Shown: positions 11,331-23,003 of the stretch, piece by piece
How positions within the stretch are numbered: the first letter of the stretch is position 1
How the letters are laid out: each line of letters opens with the position of its first letter
From: Symbiodinium natans
Taxonomy: Eukaryota > Sar > Dinophyceae > Suessiales > Symbiodiniaceae
Reading direction: 5' to 3'
Length of the DNA stretch: 64,000 nt
NCBI GenBank assembly: GCA_905221605.1
Contig: CAJNDS010002142.1
Coordinates: forward strand, 49,501-113,500
Position numbers and translations under genes: made by a program
Notes under the pieces: model-generated
The model's input: only the letters and a program-made list of their open reading frames with translations
Database searches by the model: none
What the model was told of the DNA's origin: nothing

Positions 11331-11674
11331 CAACCCTGAATCCTAAACCCCAAACCCTAAACCCTAAACGCATACGAGCCCATCGCTGGACGCACTTCGG
11401 GGCTTTGGAGGCCTTTTCAGGGTGTTGGGTTTGGGGTGTTTGGGATGTCTCATACACACACCAATTTCGGGTTTTAGGGTTTCAGGGTTTAGGGTTTCGG
11501 GTTTTGTGGTTTTAGGGTTTTAGGGTTTAAGGATTTTGGGGTCTTAGGCTCTAAGGATTTTAGGGTTTAGGGTTTTAGGGGTTTTTGGGTTTTAGGGTTT
11601 GAGGGTTTAGGGTTTTAGGGCTTAGAGTTTATGGGTCCAGGGTGTCTTCTGGACCAAGAAACGAGCCTTTTCAG

Positions 11675-11707
11675 GCTTTGGAGGAGCAGAAGATGCGAGA
11701 CGAGCAG
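11675..11707 (+). CDS. Candidate micro-exon, coiled-coil-like
   Basis: CCTTTTCAG|GCT is a strong acceptor. The 33-nt frame reads ALEEQKMRDEQ and is followed by GCGGCC. Confidence 0.4.
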
Positions 11708-11762
11708 GCGGCCGGATCTCGTGTGTTTGTGGTGGGTCGGGGGGCTCGTAACGTTTTGACTA

Positions 11763-11882
11763 CCTAGGATGCCCAGTAGTCAGTGGTACCCTTATTCCCT
11801 TTTTGTGGGGCTTAGGTTCCCTTAGAAACCCCTTTAAGCAAGAAGGGCACCCTTTTTGAGCCTAGGTCACTGGGCAGCCTAG
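11763..11882. mobile_element. MITE family C copy
   Basis: CTAGGATGCCCAGTAGT at the left and the inverse CACTGGGCAGCCTAG at the right. The interior pairs GGTACCCTTATTCCC with AGAAGGGCACC. Confidence 0.6.
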
Positions 11883-12374
11883 CTACTAATTGCTTAAGAA
11901 CGCGCTCAAAAATATTCTTACTTCTAGGGGCACTGTAGGGATGATTGTCTGGATTTGTTGGGTGGGGGTTCTTCGGCAACTAATAGACGATGAAGTACGG
12001 CTATGAAGTAGTCATCAGGCAGGGTCACTTAGTAGCTGAGTGAGCTATAATCTCTATAGAACTGAAAGTGTCCACTTTTTTGGGGGGGCCTATGAACTCA
12101 GCAACTAAGTAGGGTTCAGGGCTTCGGCTTTAGGTTTCAGGGTACGAGCGCAAGTCAGGCCCTTGATTTGTTGAAAAGGGCCGGTTTAGGGTTATAGGGT
12201 TTGTAGGGTTTGGGGTGTGGGGGGACAGGAAGAGAGGCGAAAGTAGTTCTTGTTGAGAAGATCTTGGGGTGTCCCTAAACCCTAAACCCTAAACCCTAAA
12301 CCCTAAACCCTAAACCCTAAACCCTAAACCCTAAACCCTAAACCCTAAACCCTAAACCCTAAACCCGGGTGTAG

Positions 12375-12431
12375 GGATCCGCGGCTCAGATTCGTCAGCT
12401 CCTCCAGTCAGAGGTCGCCAAAGCGCGAGAG
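12375..12431 (+). CDS. Candidate micro-exon, coiled-coil-like
   Basis: GTGTAG|GGA, then 57 nt reading GSAAQIRQLLQSEVAKARE, followed by GCCAGG. A long CCCTAAA tract ends just upstream; TTTAGG-type sequence follows. Confidence 0.4.
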
Positions 12432-13221
12432 GCCAGGGATGCTGGGGCTTTTGGGGGTTTAGGCGATTTCGGGTTGAAAGTTTAGACCCCAAACCTTAAA
12501 CCCGAAACCCGAAACCCTAAACCCTAACCCGAAACCTTAAACCCTAAACCCTAAACCCTAAACCCGAATCCTAAACGTTTTCGGCTTTCTCGTTTAGGGT
12601 CTTTAGGATAGAAGGCTTGGGTTTGTCGGAAGGTGCGCTGCCAAAAGTGTCTCATAGCTTGGCGTGTTGTCTCCAGGGTTGAGAGATAGTGCTTTATTCT
12701 TCGAAAGCCAAAACAAATGTGCTCACAAAAGCATTCATCTCTCTAAACCTGCACCAGTTTTATCCTTGTGGGGAGGGTGCCAATGTTTCACCCTAACCCC
12801 TGATCCCGGAGACCACAAGGTTCAATGCCGCAAAAGTCCGAACCCTGTACCCCCGAAAGCTATCAACCCCAAGCCCCCCCCCCCCCCCAGGGCCGGGTTT
12901 AGGGTTTAGGGTTCAGGGTTGAGGGTTCAGGGTTAAGGAAGAATCACCCGCATCATGCCCCGCAATATTCCGTACATGTATGTATATAGATATTTTTTCA
13001 ATCTGAACACCAAAATGCACGTTCAAAACAAACAGGCTCCTTATGGGGAGTTCCAAATATAACGGTACCGTTTGGGCGTTCCTGTATATGAACAGGATTG
13101 GACGAGAGTATTCAGGGTATATTTGGAGTACCTCCCCCTGCCCCCATTTTGGCAAATACCCATCTAGAGCCTACAAACATTAGGTTCCTGATCGCTTTGC
13201 TTTGCTTTGCCTCTCGGCCAG

Positions 13222-13245
13222 GAAAGCCGCCAAGCAGCGTCTGAG
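13222..13245 (+). CDS. Candidate micro-exon
   Basis: CTCTCGGCCAG|GAA, 24 nt reading ESRQAASE, then GCAGGG. A second frame (KAAKQRLRQGQIPGT) is equally open, so the frame is uncertain. Confidence 0.25.
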
Positions 13246-13276
13246 GCAGGGGCAGATCCCAGGGACGCCCATACTT

Positions 13277-13393
13277 TAAACTAAGGAATATACTAGGACC
13301 CGGAGTAGGCCCTTATTTCCTTTTTTTAAAGGGGTTTGGCTTTTAAAATCCCCTTAAAAACCAACAAGTTTAAGGAATATTCCTTAGTTAAGG
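13277..13393. mobile_element. Nested fragments of MITE families E and C
   Basis: CTAAGGAATA is followed at once by TACTAGGACCCGGAGTAGGC (family C start), and the stretch ends with TTTAAGGAATATTCCTTAGT (family E end). This looks like one element inserted in another. Confidence 0.45.
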
Positions 13394-14360
13394 GGCATTG
13401 GAGCCTGCGGGATGCTGTGGGGTTTAGGTTTAGGGTTTAGGGTTTAGGGTTTAGGGTTTCGGGTTTAGGGTTTAGGGTTTAGGGTTTAGGGTTTTTCGGG
13501 GATATCTGTACATAGGTTTGGTCCCGAATCTTGAGATCCAGCCCAAGTCTATACAAAAGATCCCCAGACCCTTAAATAGATGTCACAGCAAGCAACTGGG
13601 ACCGGGTTTAGGGTTGAGGGTGCCGGGTTTGGGGTTGCAGGGTTTAGGGTTGGACCCCACCCCCGTCCCTGGCGGTGGGTTCCTACTCAGTTTTCTGTGG
13701 CTTGCCAGGCTTTTTAGGTTCACTTAGCAAGCCCCTATTAAGCCAAAGGGGCTTAGCCCTAAACCCCAGGCCCCAAACCCTGAGCCCTTCACACCCCTAG
13801 GCTGAACCCCTTAACCCCCAATTCTAAACCCGAAACCCCGAGTCAACAGCATTGACAGATCTTGGTCGCTGTGATTTTCGTGATTTTAGCCGTGGTTTTG
13901 GCCTCCGACCTCCCTTGGCTCCTACTTGGGTCATTCCAAGGGACCCTAAACCCTAAACCCGCCCTAAACCCTAAACCCTAAACCCTAACTAAACCCTAAA
14001 CCCTAAACCCTAACTAAACCCTAAACCCTAAACCCTAGGGGTTGCAGGTTCAGGGTTCAGGGTTGGTTTTAGTTGGGGTCTGGGTTCAGAGCTTTTCGTT
14101 TAGGGTTACGGCTCGAGCCACTGGTGTTGGGTTAGGATGTCAAGGGTAGCTGCTGTGGAATTTCAGGTCGGGACTTTCGGGTGTTGTGTTGGCTGGGTTT
14201 GGGGTTTAGGGTTCAGGGTTCAGGGTTCAGGGTTCAGGGTTTAGGGTTTGGGGTTTAGGGTTTAGGGTTTGGGGTTTAGGGTTTAGGTTTAGGGTTTAGG
14301 GTTTAGGGTTTAGGGTTTAAGATTTAGGGTTTAGGGGTTCTTCCCTTGCCCACGGCCAGA

Positions 14361-14387
14361 TGATGCAGCTGATGAAGCAAAGAGTTG
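14361..14387 (+). CDS. Candidate micro-exon
   Basis: CTTGCCCACGGCCAG|ATG, 27 nt reading MMQLMKQRV, then GCGAGC. Confidence 0.3.
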
Positions 14388-15371
14388 CGAGCTCAGCTTT
14401 TTATTCTGTAAAAGATGGTTGCAAACTATGCTCTGCTTAGCACTCTAGGAACTGAGTGATTGCTCCGCCACTTTGTCTGAAAACCTAAACTCTAAACCCT
14501 AAATCCTAAACCCTGAAGCCGAACCCCTAAAGCCCCCGAGCCTTGGCGCTGCGACATGCTCTGCAAGCATGTAAGACCCACCAGAACCCAGAGGAGAGGT
14601 TTAGGGTTGTTGGGGTTTGGGGTTTAGGGTTTAGGGTTTAGGGTTTATGGCCCTACAACCCTAAGCCGCACACACCAAGCCCTCAGCCTTAAATAAACTT
14701 CAACCCCAATCCCTGAAGCCCTCAACCCTAAACTCTAAACCGTATAACCTGAGCCCTGCTGTAAACCTTTACATCCCAAAGCCCTGAAACCCTAAACCCT
14801 AAACCCTGAAGCCCTCTAAGCCCTACGGACCCAAACCCCTGCATGGCCCGAAAGGAGGAGCACTTGACAGAAAGGGCCATGGAGGTGGCGGGACTTGCCT
14901 TTGGGATTGGGTTTAGGGTTTAGGGTTAGGGTTTAGGGTTTAGGGTTTAGGGTTCAGGGTTCAGGGTTTAGGGTTTAGGGTGTAGGGTTTAGGGTTTAGG
15001 GTTTAGGGTTAGGGTTTAGGGTTTAGGGTTTAGGGCTTAGATGGGAAAGGGCATAGGGCATAGGCGGTAGCGGGCTCGGGGCTTAGGGAGTACAGGGTGT
15101 AGGGTTTAGGGGGTGCGGGTTTTCCAATAATGACGAGTATCTTATGGGGATGAATTTTAGGGGTTTAGGGTTCAGGGTTCAGGTATCATTGTGCATGGTA
15201 TCCTGGCTGCTAGAGGTACAGGGAGGGGCCCCATCGCTACACCAGCTATCCCTAAACCCGAAACCCTAAACCCTAAACCCAAGTTGAGTCCCATTTATCC
15301 CCAGCGGCCCTTCCTTCTAGGGTCTGGGGTTTAGGACTCGGGAATGGGCTTTGGGGTTAGGGTTTAGAGCA

Positions 15372-15486
15372 TACTTGGAGGTTCATGGGTACTTATAACC
15401 GCAGTTATAAGTCTACTTATAGGGGACTTAGGGGGCTTATAAGTGCATTTAGAACTAGGGTTATAAGTACCCTGAACCTCCAAGTA
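15372..15486. mobile_element. MITE family A, short copy
   Basis: TACTTGGAGGTTCATGGG at the left; CCTGAACCTCCAAGTA at the right. The interior repeats ACTTATAA in opposed orientations. Confidence 0.65.
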
Positions 15487-15853
15487 GGGTTGAGGACAGA
15501 TTGGACTCTGTACCAGAATTCGTAGTCTTCACTTGCAAGTTTATCATGTTTCTACAAGGTACCGGAAACATCCTAATTTCTGAAGATGCTGCCGAGCAGA
15601 AAGGGTTGGTGGTCTCGTGGTCTCGCGGTTTCGGGAGTATTGCTTGCGGACCTTTTGCCTAAAGACTTACGCTTGCAGCACAGCGTAGTCTCAACCCTGA
15701 AACCATCAACTCTAACCAACAGTGTGCGGTTCTGAGATTTACAGTAGGGCTTTAGGTGTTCGCGCTTGTGTGGTTTCGAGCTTAGGGCATTTTCGGGGTG
15801 GGGTTTAGGGATAGGGTGCAGTTTGAGGTTTGGGGGCCATGGGTTTGGGGTTT

Positions 15854-15982
15854 TACTTGAGAAGGCTCATGGGTAGCTATAAGTAGGTTGTTGAGTGCCC
15901 CAAAATGGGTTATATGTATAGCTACCACACCTATAACCCTAATTACTTTTGTGGCTACCCACTACCCCTGAACCTCCAAGTA
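15854..15982. mobile_element. MITE family A copy
   Basis: TACTTGAGAAGGCTCATGGG at the left and CCCCTGAACCTCCAAGTA at the right, about 370 bp from the preceding copy. The interior diverges, with GGGTAGCTATAAG opposed to CTACCCACTA. Confidence 0.6.
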
Positions 15983-16040
15983 GGGTTTCAGGGCTCATGG
16001 TATAGATGTGTGGCGTGAGGGGTTCATCCCCTGTGGGCAG

Positions 16041-16079
16041 ATGTCCAAGACGGTGGAGCGGGTGATGGCCGACGCCAAG
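16041..16079 (+). CDS. Candidate micro-exon
   Basis: CCCTGTGGGCAG|ATG, 39 nt reading MSKTVERVMADAK, then GCCGGC. It lies just downstream of a family A MITE. Confidence 0.4.
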
Positions 16080-17057
16080 GCCGGCTTGGCAGGAAGGCTT
16101 CTAGTTTAGAGCGTGTTTTTGTAGGGGTTGGTGGGATTATAGGGTTTTAACGTAGTAGGGTTTGTGGAGTTTATGGGGTGTACCCTGTTTAAGTCCAACT
16201 AAGTAGAATGTCCTTCAATTACGGGACCTCCGCAAACCCTTCTGTAGCAAAGCCTCGCGCAGCCTGTGGTGAATGTCGGCGCAAACCGTTTGCCAGCTAG
16301 GGGGGGGATGAAGTCAGCCTGCCTTAGACGCCTCTGGTGCATGGTCCCCTAAGCCCTAAACCCTAAACCCTAACCCTAAACCCTAAACCCTAGACCCGAG
16401 ACCCGAGACCCGAGACCCTAAACCCTAAACCCTAAACCCTAAACCCTAAACCCTAAACCCTAAACCCTAAACCCTAAACCCTAAACCTAAACCCTAAACC
16501 CTAAACCCCAAACCCAAACCCCAAACCCCAAACCCCAAACCCCAAACCCCAAACCCCAAACCCCAAACCCCAAACCCCAAACCCCAAACCCCAAACCCCA
16601 AACCCCATACCCTGCCGAAAACCCTACAACACCGGAGCCCCTGAGTCCTGGTCTGACGAAAGGCTGACTACCTCAATGCAAGGGATAGGGCTTAGGGTTT
16701 CAGGGATGTTCGTTTTGGACCCCACTGTGAATAGGGTTTCGGGTGTAAGGTTTAGGGTCACGCAAGAAACTCTTGAACCCTTCGGCTGCAAAAGTATGCC
16801 CTTAGTCCCAATTGGAACCTCGACAAGTAAGGGTTGCGCCCCCGGATAAGAGCAGAGTCAGGGGTCATGCTGGGGAATGATTGGGTGCTTCAAGTCCAGA
16901 ATCGGTGAATTTGCGAGATTCCTTTCCCTCAAGTTATTGTTCTGGCTCTGGGGCATGGGTCTTAGGGCTTCGGTTCTGAACCCTAAACCCGAAACCCGAA
17001 ACCCTAAACCCTACAGCTGCAGAACTTTTCGGGTAAAGGCTTTGAGGCTTCGGCGGT

Positions 17058-17164
17058 TGGGATGTTCCCCCTCATACTGACAGTTGTTAGTAGGGATTGT
17101 AATAGGGGGGGAGGTACTATAATTCCGATTAATGACTGTTAGTATATAAGAGGGAACATCCCAA
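17058..17164. mobile_element. MITE family B copy
   Basis: TTGGGATGTTCCCCCTCATA at the left and AGAGGGAACATCCCAA at the right; the interior pairs CTGACAGTTGTTAGTAGGGA with its inverse. Confidence 0.65.
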
Positions 17165-17531
17165 GGTTTAAGCTTTGTATTATATCCTTTCTTTGTTGTG
17201 TGTGTGTTACAGTGCGCCCAGCGCGGTCCACATCGGCCCCGGGTTTGAGGGTCTCTGCACTTAGGGCTTAGGGTTTGGGGTTTAGGGTTTAGGGTACCAT
17301 TCCTGGGACCGACGGTTTGGGACTTAGGGGGTTTTGAGGCTTCAAGGATGTAAGGTTTAGGGGAAGCCCCAAACACTTCTGACTCGGACATCTCCTTCAC
17401 AAGCCCAAGCCCTTAGAAGCCTTAAGGAGAGCCAAGATCCAAGTCCCATAAATCCTGAACGCCTAGATATCCCCAAGCCCAAAGCCTAAACCCTGAAGCA
17501 CAGAACTTGAGACGCCCGAAGTTCTCTGCAG

Positions 17532-17561
17532 GAGGCCGTGACAAGCATCGACTTCCTGTAT
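17532..17561 (+). CDS. Candidate micro-exon
   Basis: TTCTCTGCAG|GAG, 30 nt reading EAVTSIDFLY, then GCCCGA and a CCCTAAA tract. Confidence 0.4.
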
Positions 17562-18101
17562 GCCCGAAACCCTAAACCCTAAACCCTAAACCCTAAACCC
17601 TAAACCCTAAACCCTAAACCCTAAACCCTAAACCCTAAACTGCAGTACATCCTGGCCGAAAGCTCTGAAAGCCCCAATCTGTAGTTTGGCTTGCAGACTG
17701 CCGAGCAGCAACAACGCATCGAGGCGCTCCAATGGCCTTCCCTCAACTGGATGGATTCAGGGTTTAGGGTTTCTAGTTCCGGGTTTAGGGTTTCTAGTTC
17801 AGGGTTTAGGGTGTCTAGTTCAGGGTTTAGGGTTTCTAGTTTTCGTTGGCTGCTTTCCAGGTTTTTCTCCGGGGCAGAACGGAGATGCTAGATTCTAAAC
17901 CCTAAACCCTAAACCCTAAACCCTAAACCCTAAACCCTAAACCCTAAACCCTAAACCCTGTGTTTTCCGGGGCAGAACAGAGATGCCAGATTCAAAAGCC
18001 TTTTGCCTTTTTTTGCAAAGCAAGCTGAGCAAGCCAGAAGCTCGCCCGAACCCACAGCCCCTGAGTCTGCCCCCTTAGAATCCTGCACCGAACGCAGCAT
18101 A

Positions 18102-18230
18102 TACTAGGACCAGGAGTAGGCACTTTTTTTCAGTTTTTTTTTAGGGTTGGGGTTCCCTTATTATACACTTAAAACCAAAAAGGGTACCCTTGTTGTTCCT
18201 ATGTTATTCCCGGGTCGAGTATAAGTCCGT
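18102..18230. mobile_element. MITE family C copy
   Basis: CTAGGACCAGGAGTAGGCAC at the left, AAAAGGGTACCCTTGTTG inside, and a right end near TTCCCGGGTCGAGTA. Boundaries are approximate. Confidence 0.5.
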
Positions 18231-18328
18231 CTAAGGCCTGCCAAGGAAGGGAGAAGCCCCTTGTCGGGTTTTGGCTTGAGGGTGTATATAGTATGGGAGT
18301 TCAAGGGGTTGACCTTTGGCCACACTGT

Positions 18329-18433
18329 GTTGGGATGTTCCCCCTTACACTAACATTAATACGGATGAAAATTACAGTACCCCCCCTATTGTAATCCCTA
18401 CTCAGGACTCTTAGTATAAGGCGGAACATCCCA
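18329..18433. mobile_element. MITE family B with a clear 9-bp target duplication
   Basis: TTGGGATGTTCCCCCTTACA and GGCGGAACATCCCA are the ends. CACACTGTG stands directly on both sides. A duplication of about 9 bp with long inverted ends points to a Mutator-like (MULE) derived MITE. Confidence 0.7.
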
Positions 18434-18680
18434 CACACTGTGTTGACCACATCATGAAATGTCTAGTGTAGAAAAGGTTGGTGGACCGAGAAGGGCCCAT
18501 GATGGTTTAACCCCCCCCCCCCCCTATATGCAAGACAACCTCTTGCACTTCCCAACCCTAAGCCTTAAACCCTACACCCCTAAAGCCCTAAAGCCCTAAA
18601 GCCCTAAAGCCCTAAAGCCCTAAACCCTAAACCCTAAACCCCAAACCCCTGAGTCCCTAAACCCCGAAATGCCGGCGGAG

Positions 18681-18707
18681 GCAGAGAATGCCCTGCGAAA
18701 GCTAGAG
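18681..18707 (+). CDS. Candidate micro-exon, charged helix
   Basis: GCGGAG|GCA, 27 nt reading AENALRKLE, then GCAGCA. It is preceded by CCCTAAA/CCCCAAA repeats. Confidence 0.35.
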
Positions 18708-19367
18708 GCAGCAACGTATCGCCAGTTTTGGTCTGAGCTCTTGGAGTTTGATTCTGATTCAGGGGGCCCGGTACATCCTTTCACTTTGCAGGGCACCCGT
18801 AGCTCATCAGCAGGACCCCCACATAAATAAATACATAAAGAGATGTGTATGTATATATATATATATATATATAGATAGACAAGGAAATAGATATATCAAT
18901 AAACAAATAGAATAAAGATACATATATATATATATATACACATTTTTTTGGGGTTTCCGTGTAAACGCCACCAGCCCCCCAAAAGGGTGCCCCTTACTGC
19001 ACATGGTTGCCGGGCTGGCACGGGCTCAAAAAAACCCACAAGGTTTCGAAATCCCATTCTCAAAAAAAACGGAAGTTCCCTCTTCCCAAGAAGGGAAGAC
19101 CTGCCCTCCGCCCCCCCCCCCCCCCCCCCCCCCCCACACAAGTGAAATGCGCCCCCACTGCTGGGAAAGGGGCCGCCACAAGAGCGCAGGTTTAGGGTTG
19201 CTTGGGGTTTGGGGTTTGGGGTTTGGGGTTTGGGGTTTGGGGTTTGGGGTTTGGGGTTTGACCGGGGTTTGGGGTTTGGGGTTTGGGGTTTGGGGCCAAC
19301 AATGTTCTGCTAAAGCTGCCAAAGGCTGTTGAATCTGCTGCTTCAGTGACAGCGGCTTGACACAAAG

Positions 19368-19406
19368 GCTGAGCAGGCTGGCATGTTCAGGCAAGAGCTA
19401 ATTAAT
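19368..19406 (+). CDS. Candidate micro-exon
   Basis: GACACAAAG|GCT, 39 nt reading AEQAGMFRQELIN, then GCCACG. It lies about 100 bp before the next candidate. Confidence 0.35.
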
Positions 19407-19503
19407 GCCACGACTCCCGCAAAAATCGCCCCCACACTTCCACCCAACACTGGGGACACAAATCCTCAACGTCGTTTCAAGAGCGCTGCGGTTAGCTGCA
19501 CAG

Positions 19504-19560
19504 GAGCAGCGCCAAGCGGAGAGGATCAGCTTCGAGCGGGAGCTGGAGAGGAGGGCGAAG
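19504..19560 (+). CDS. Candidate micro-exon, coiled-coil-like
   Basis: GCTGCACAG|GAG, 57 nt reading EQRQAERISFERELERRAK, then GCGAAC. A TTTAGGG tract begins about 60 bp downstream. Confidence 0.45.
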
Positions 19561-19802
19561 GCGAACTCGGGAGGGCCGGACGTGAACACGCGGGTTGCGA
19601 GATTCGGAATCAACATTCTGGGTTTAGGGTGTAGGGTTTAGGGTTTAGCCCCCTATAGAACCCCATATGGCCCATAGAAGTTTCATTCCAACAGGGCGCC
19701 CCACTTAATCCACCCAAGAACAATTCGAGCTGTTTCAGGGCCATGTGCTTCTTCAGCTTCTAAACACACTCGCGGAGCCCGAAAGCTCTAATCGACTGTT
19801 CG

Positions 19803-19893
19803 CTTAAGAACCCCGAAAGAATACAGAATAAGAATCCCTATATTGCCCTTAATCAGGAGGAACGTGTTTTTCAATTTTTTCGGGGTTCTTAAG
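19803..19893. mobile_element. MITE family D (TTAA-flanked, piggyBac-like)
   Basis: TTAAGAACCCCGAAA at the left, TTTCGGGGTTCTTAA at the right. The interior holds AATCCCTATATTGCCC. TTAA at both ends is the hallmark target of piggyBac elements. Confidence 0.65.
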
Positions 19894-20290
19894 CAATTAG
19901 TAGTAAAGCCTTCAAGCCCCAAAGCCCCCAGAAGCAGACTCCTGTTTGGGGAAGCGCCAGACATGTAAGGACTACGGTGGTGGTGGATGTTCCTTCGAAC
20001 CATGGCAAAATCCGAAGGCCCGAAACCCTGCAGCCCGCGCTAAACTCCCCAAGCCCTCAGGACCCAAGTGTGCCTCCAAGCATGAAATTTGACGCTAGAA
20101 ATACATAGGGGGGGCTCTTATTCCACATGAGCGGCATGAACCCTCGACCCTAAACCTGAAAGCCTGAACCCTAAACCCTAAACCCTAAATCCAATACCCA
20201 AACCCTAAACCCTAAACCCTAAACCCTAAACCCTAAACCCTAAACCCTAAAAACCCCACTCCTTAAGGGGCGGAGGGCTCCTCTGGGCAG

Positions 20291-20329
20291 GAGCTCGAGC
20301 TCGAGAGGCGGAAGGAGCTTGAGCTCAAG
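20291..20329 (+). CDS. Candidate micro-exon, coiled-coil-like
   Basis: CTCTGGGCAG|GAG, 39 nt reading ELELERRKELELK, then GCATGG. CCCTAAA precedes it and a long TTTAGGG tract follows. Confidence 0.45.
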
Positions 20330-20804
20330 GCATGGCTGGCGCCATTAACTTTCTGGTGCCTTGAGGGAGGGTTTAGGGTTTAGGGTTTAGGGTTTAGGGT
20401 TTAGGGTTTAGGGTTTAGGGTTTAGGTTTAGGGTTTAGGGTTTAGGGTTTAGGGTTTAGGGTTTAGGGTTTAGGGTTTAGGGTTTAGGGCTGCTTAGGGC
20501 TGCTTAGGATCTTTTTCAGCTCGGGTTTAACTAGGTTTGGGGGCCCCAAGAGTCCTCAGCAAGCGATGGATGTGGCTTCTTGGTTTTGAACTTAGGGACG
20601 GCAGTCCAGATTCGAGCAATTTGGGGGAGCTTGAGGTTCAGAGTTTAGGGTTTGGGGTTGGGGTTTGCGGTTTTGCGGTTTTGCGGTTTTGCGGTTTGCG
20701 GTTTGCGGTTTGGGGTTTGGGGTTTGGGGTTTGGGGTTTGGGGTTTGGGGTTTGGGGTTGGTCATTCTGCAGGGTTCAGTCGATCTCTAGCCCTGGGGTC
20801 CCAG

Positions 20805-20825
20805 ACACAATTGTTGCTCCAAATG
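20805..20825 (+). CDS. Candidate micro-exon, very short
   Basis: GGGGTCCCAG|ACA, 21 nt reading TQLLLQM, then GCCCTG. Too short to judge alone. Confidence 0.2.
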
Positions 20826-21128
20826 GCCCTGTTTGATGGTTGTAAAGCAGGGTCTTGACAAGTATTGGTGAGTGTATGTATCTCAGAAGTTTAAAGAGCT
20901 ACCCAGAGCAGTTAAGGCTGGGTAGTTCCGTACTACTAGTAAGATTTAGGGCCAGCTGGGCCTTTGCGACCCTAAACCCCAAAGTCTAGATAGCTTGTAG
21001 CCCTAAACCCCTGAATCCTAAGCCCCAGAAGCTGTGGACGTGAGATTGGGAGCTGACCTCGGTTTAGGGTTTACCCTACTCATCAGCCCCCATCTTATTC
21101 CCCGCTTACTCCCCAAGAAGGTAGAGCT

Positions 21129-21241
21129 TACTTGGAGGTTCATGGGTAGTTCTGAGTAGGGTTCTACTTGCGGCAACTATGCAAATAACCCTATTGAGGC
21201 TAGTTATAACCCCACTGATCATCCCCATGAACCTCGAAGTA
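21129..21241. mobile_element. MITE family A copy
   Basis: TACTTGGAGGTTCATGGG at the left and CCCATGAACCTCGAAGTA at the right. Confidence 0.65.
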
Positions 21242-21331
21242 AGCCTTACGAACCCCCTCAAGCTTTCACCGCCTTTGTAGAAGACAAACCTCGGCCCTGA
21301 CCCCTAAACCCTCAACCCTCAACCCTAAACC

Positions 21332-21433
<102 letters not shown>

Positions 21434-21452
21434 ACCCAAACACGCAGTGCAG

Positions 21453-21506
21453 GCTGAGCGGAAGGTTGAACAACTGCGCGCGGCCCGTCGCGAGCAGGAG
21501 TTGAAG
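21453..21506 (+). CDS. Candidate micro-exon, coiled-coil-like
   Basis: CGCAGTGCAG|GCT, 54 nt reading AERKVEQLRAARREQELK, then GCCCCT. The CCCTCAA block ends directly upstream. Confidence 0.45.
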
Positions 21507-22768
21507 GCCCCTGCATTTGAGCATTTGAAAGAATATTATGATTGGCAAGCCAATATCACTAGTCTTGCAGGAAGTCTTAATATCAATAGTATCAGTATGC
21601 ATAGGGTAAATAGTATTAATTATTAGTATGCATATTCAATGTTATAGTAAGAATATTATCAATGCTTGTATTAATAGTAAGCTCATAGCGTTTATAAGAA
21701 CCCTGAGCCTTATAAATCCATGCATACCCTAAACCTTAAAGCCTAAAACCGAGACATGGCTTTCAGGTCCCGGGCTGCCCCTTCCGCAGTGATTTGGGGG
21801 AGTTTCAGGCTTTAGGGGTTTAGGGGTTTAGGGTTTAGGGTTTAGGGGTTTAGGGTTTAGGGTTAGTAGTGTTGGGGCTGCTCATTGTCCTATGTCCTTG
21901 AGCTCTCAGAGGTTCCGCCGTAGGCTTCAGAGTTTTTGCTTTAAGGTCTGGGGTGCGGGCTTAGGGCCTTCAGGGTTGCGGGGGTGGGCTTTACGGTTGA
22001 GGGCGCAGACTCAGTCTCAGGTTTCATGGTTTAGGTTTTAGAAGCCCCAGGCCGATAAGTTCTGAGATCGGGTTAGAGTTCAGGGCTTTAAGCTATAGAC
22101 TCCATAAACCCTAAACCCTAAACCCTAAGCCCTAAACGCTAAACTCCAAAAATCTACACCCAAACATTGCCGGGCAGTCTGGCCTTGGGGAGGCCCGAAG
22201 GCAGTCCGCCTGATCTCGGGTCGCGATAAGATATAAGCACTACACCCTATAGCCCCTGAACCTTAAACCCTAACCCCTATAACTCCTTAAATACCTATAA
22301 CTCCTTAAAACCACTGTTAACCCCTATAATGCCTGTAGCCCCACTAACCTCTATAAACAGTATAACCGATATGACCCCCTAGGTCTCTGAGGTCCTAAGA
22401 CATGGACTGCCAGCAAGATCTTGGGGTTAGGGGCTTGAGGGTTTAGGTCTGGGGAGGGGGGGTTGGGATATGGTCACCCCTCATGGTCCATGTACCTCAA
22501 CAGTGCACATTTGGGTTTTAGGGATTTCTTTTTGTCGAAAATGACTGAAGAGCCCAACTCAACTAAACCCTTGAACCCTAAACCCTAAACCCTAAACCCT
22601 AAACCCTAGACCCTAAACCCGTCGGTACATGTTTTTTGCTAAGTTCTGGGCCTTTGTTGGGCACCCAAAGCTCTGCAGGAGTATAGCATCGTAGAGCGCC
22701 CCCCCCCCCCCCCCCCAAAGAAAAGGGTCTATGAAGATCGTCTTAAGGTTTAGGGTTTAGGGTTTAGG

Positions 22769-22885
22769 GATACTAGGACTCGGAGTAGGCCCTTATTTCC
22801 CTTTTTTAAGGGTTTAGGGTCCCTTATGATTAAACCCCTGTAAGACAACAAGGGCACCCTTATACTACCTCGGTTCCTCTTGGGC
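22769..22885. mobile_element. MITE family C copy
   Basis: ATACTAGGACTCGGAGTAGG followed by CCCTTATTTCCC; the right half has CAACAAGGGCACCC and CCTCGGTTCC. It follows a short TTTAGGG tract. Confidence 0.5.
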
Positions 22886-22976
22886 TCCAGACCATGGACC
22901 CTCATGCGGATCTTAGGGTCTAGGGTTTAGGGTTTGGTTTTGGGGGGTTCTTGCAAGCCTTTGCACATGGCCGCAG

Positions 22977-23003
22977 GAGGAGGTCTTGCAGATGAAGCGC
23001 CTT
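22977..23003 (+). CDS. Candidate micro-exon
   Basis: CATGGCCGCAG|GAG, 27 nt reading EEVLQMKRL, then GCCTCA. Confidence 0.3.

Larger units (their letters stand above)
7370..11600. repeat. Interstitial telomere-type repeat region
   Basis: Tracts: 7519-7690 (TTTAGGG with GGGAGTTTAGGG spacers), 9040-9085, 9215-9309, 9900-9995 (CCCTAAA), 10480-10545, 10652-10747 and 11465-11640 (TTTTAGGG variants). A GTAT/GTGT microsatellite is at 10351-10411. The stretches between hold MITEs and the islands listed separately. Confidence 0.8.
11890..17000. repeat. Interstitial telomere-type repeat region with variant blocks
   Basis: Main tracts: CCCTAAA at 12274-12366; TTTAGGG at 13425-13495, 14200-14335 (mixed with TTCAGGG) and 14910-15035; CCCTAAA at 16350-16500, followed directly by a homogeneous CCCCAAA block at 16505-16608. 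The stretch 12600-13200 is mostly unique without a convincing gene. Confidence 0.8.
17570..20280. repeat. Interstitial telomere-type repeat region
   Basis: CCCTAAA at 17572-17640 and 17895-17958; GGGGTTT variant block at 19203-19293; CCCTAAA at 20170-20250. A TA microsatellite pair (18848-18872 and 18921-18941) is part of an inverted repeat (GTGTATGTATATATA... / ...TATATACACAT). A run of 25 C is at 19111-19135. Confidence 0.75.
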
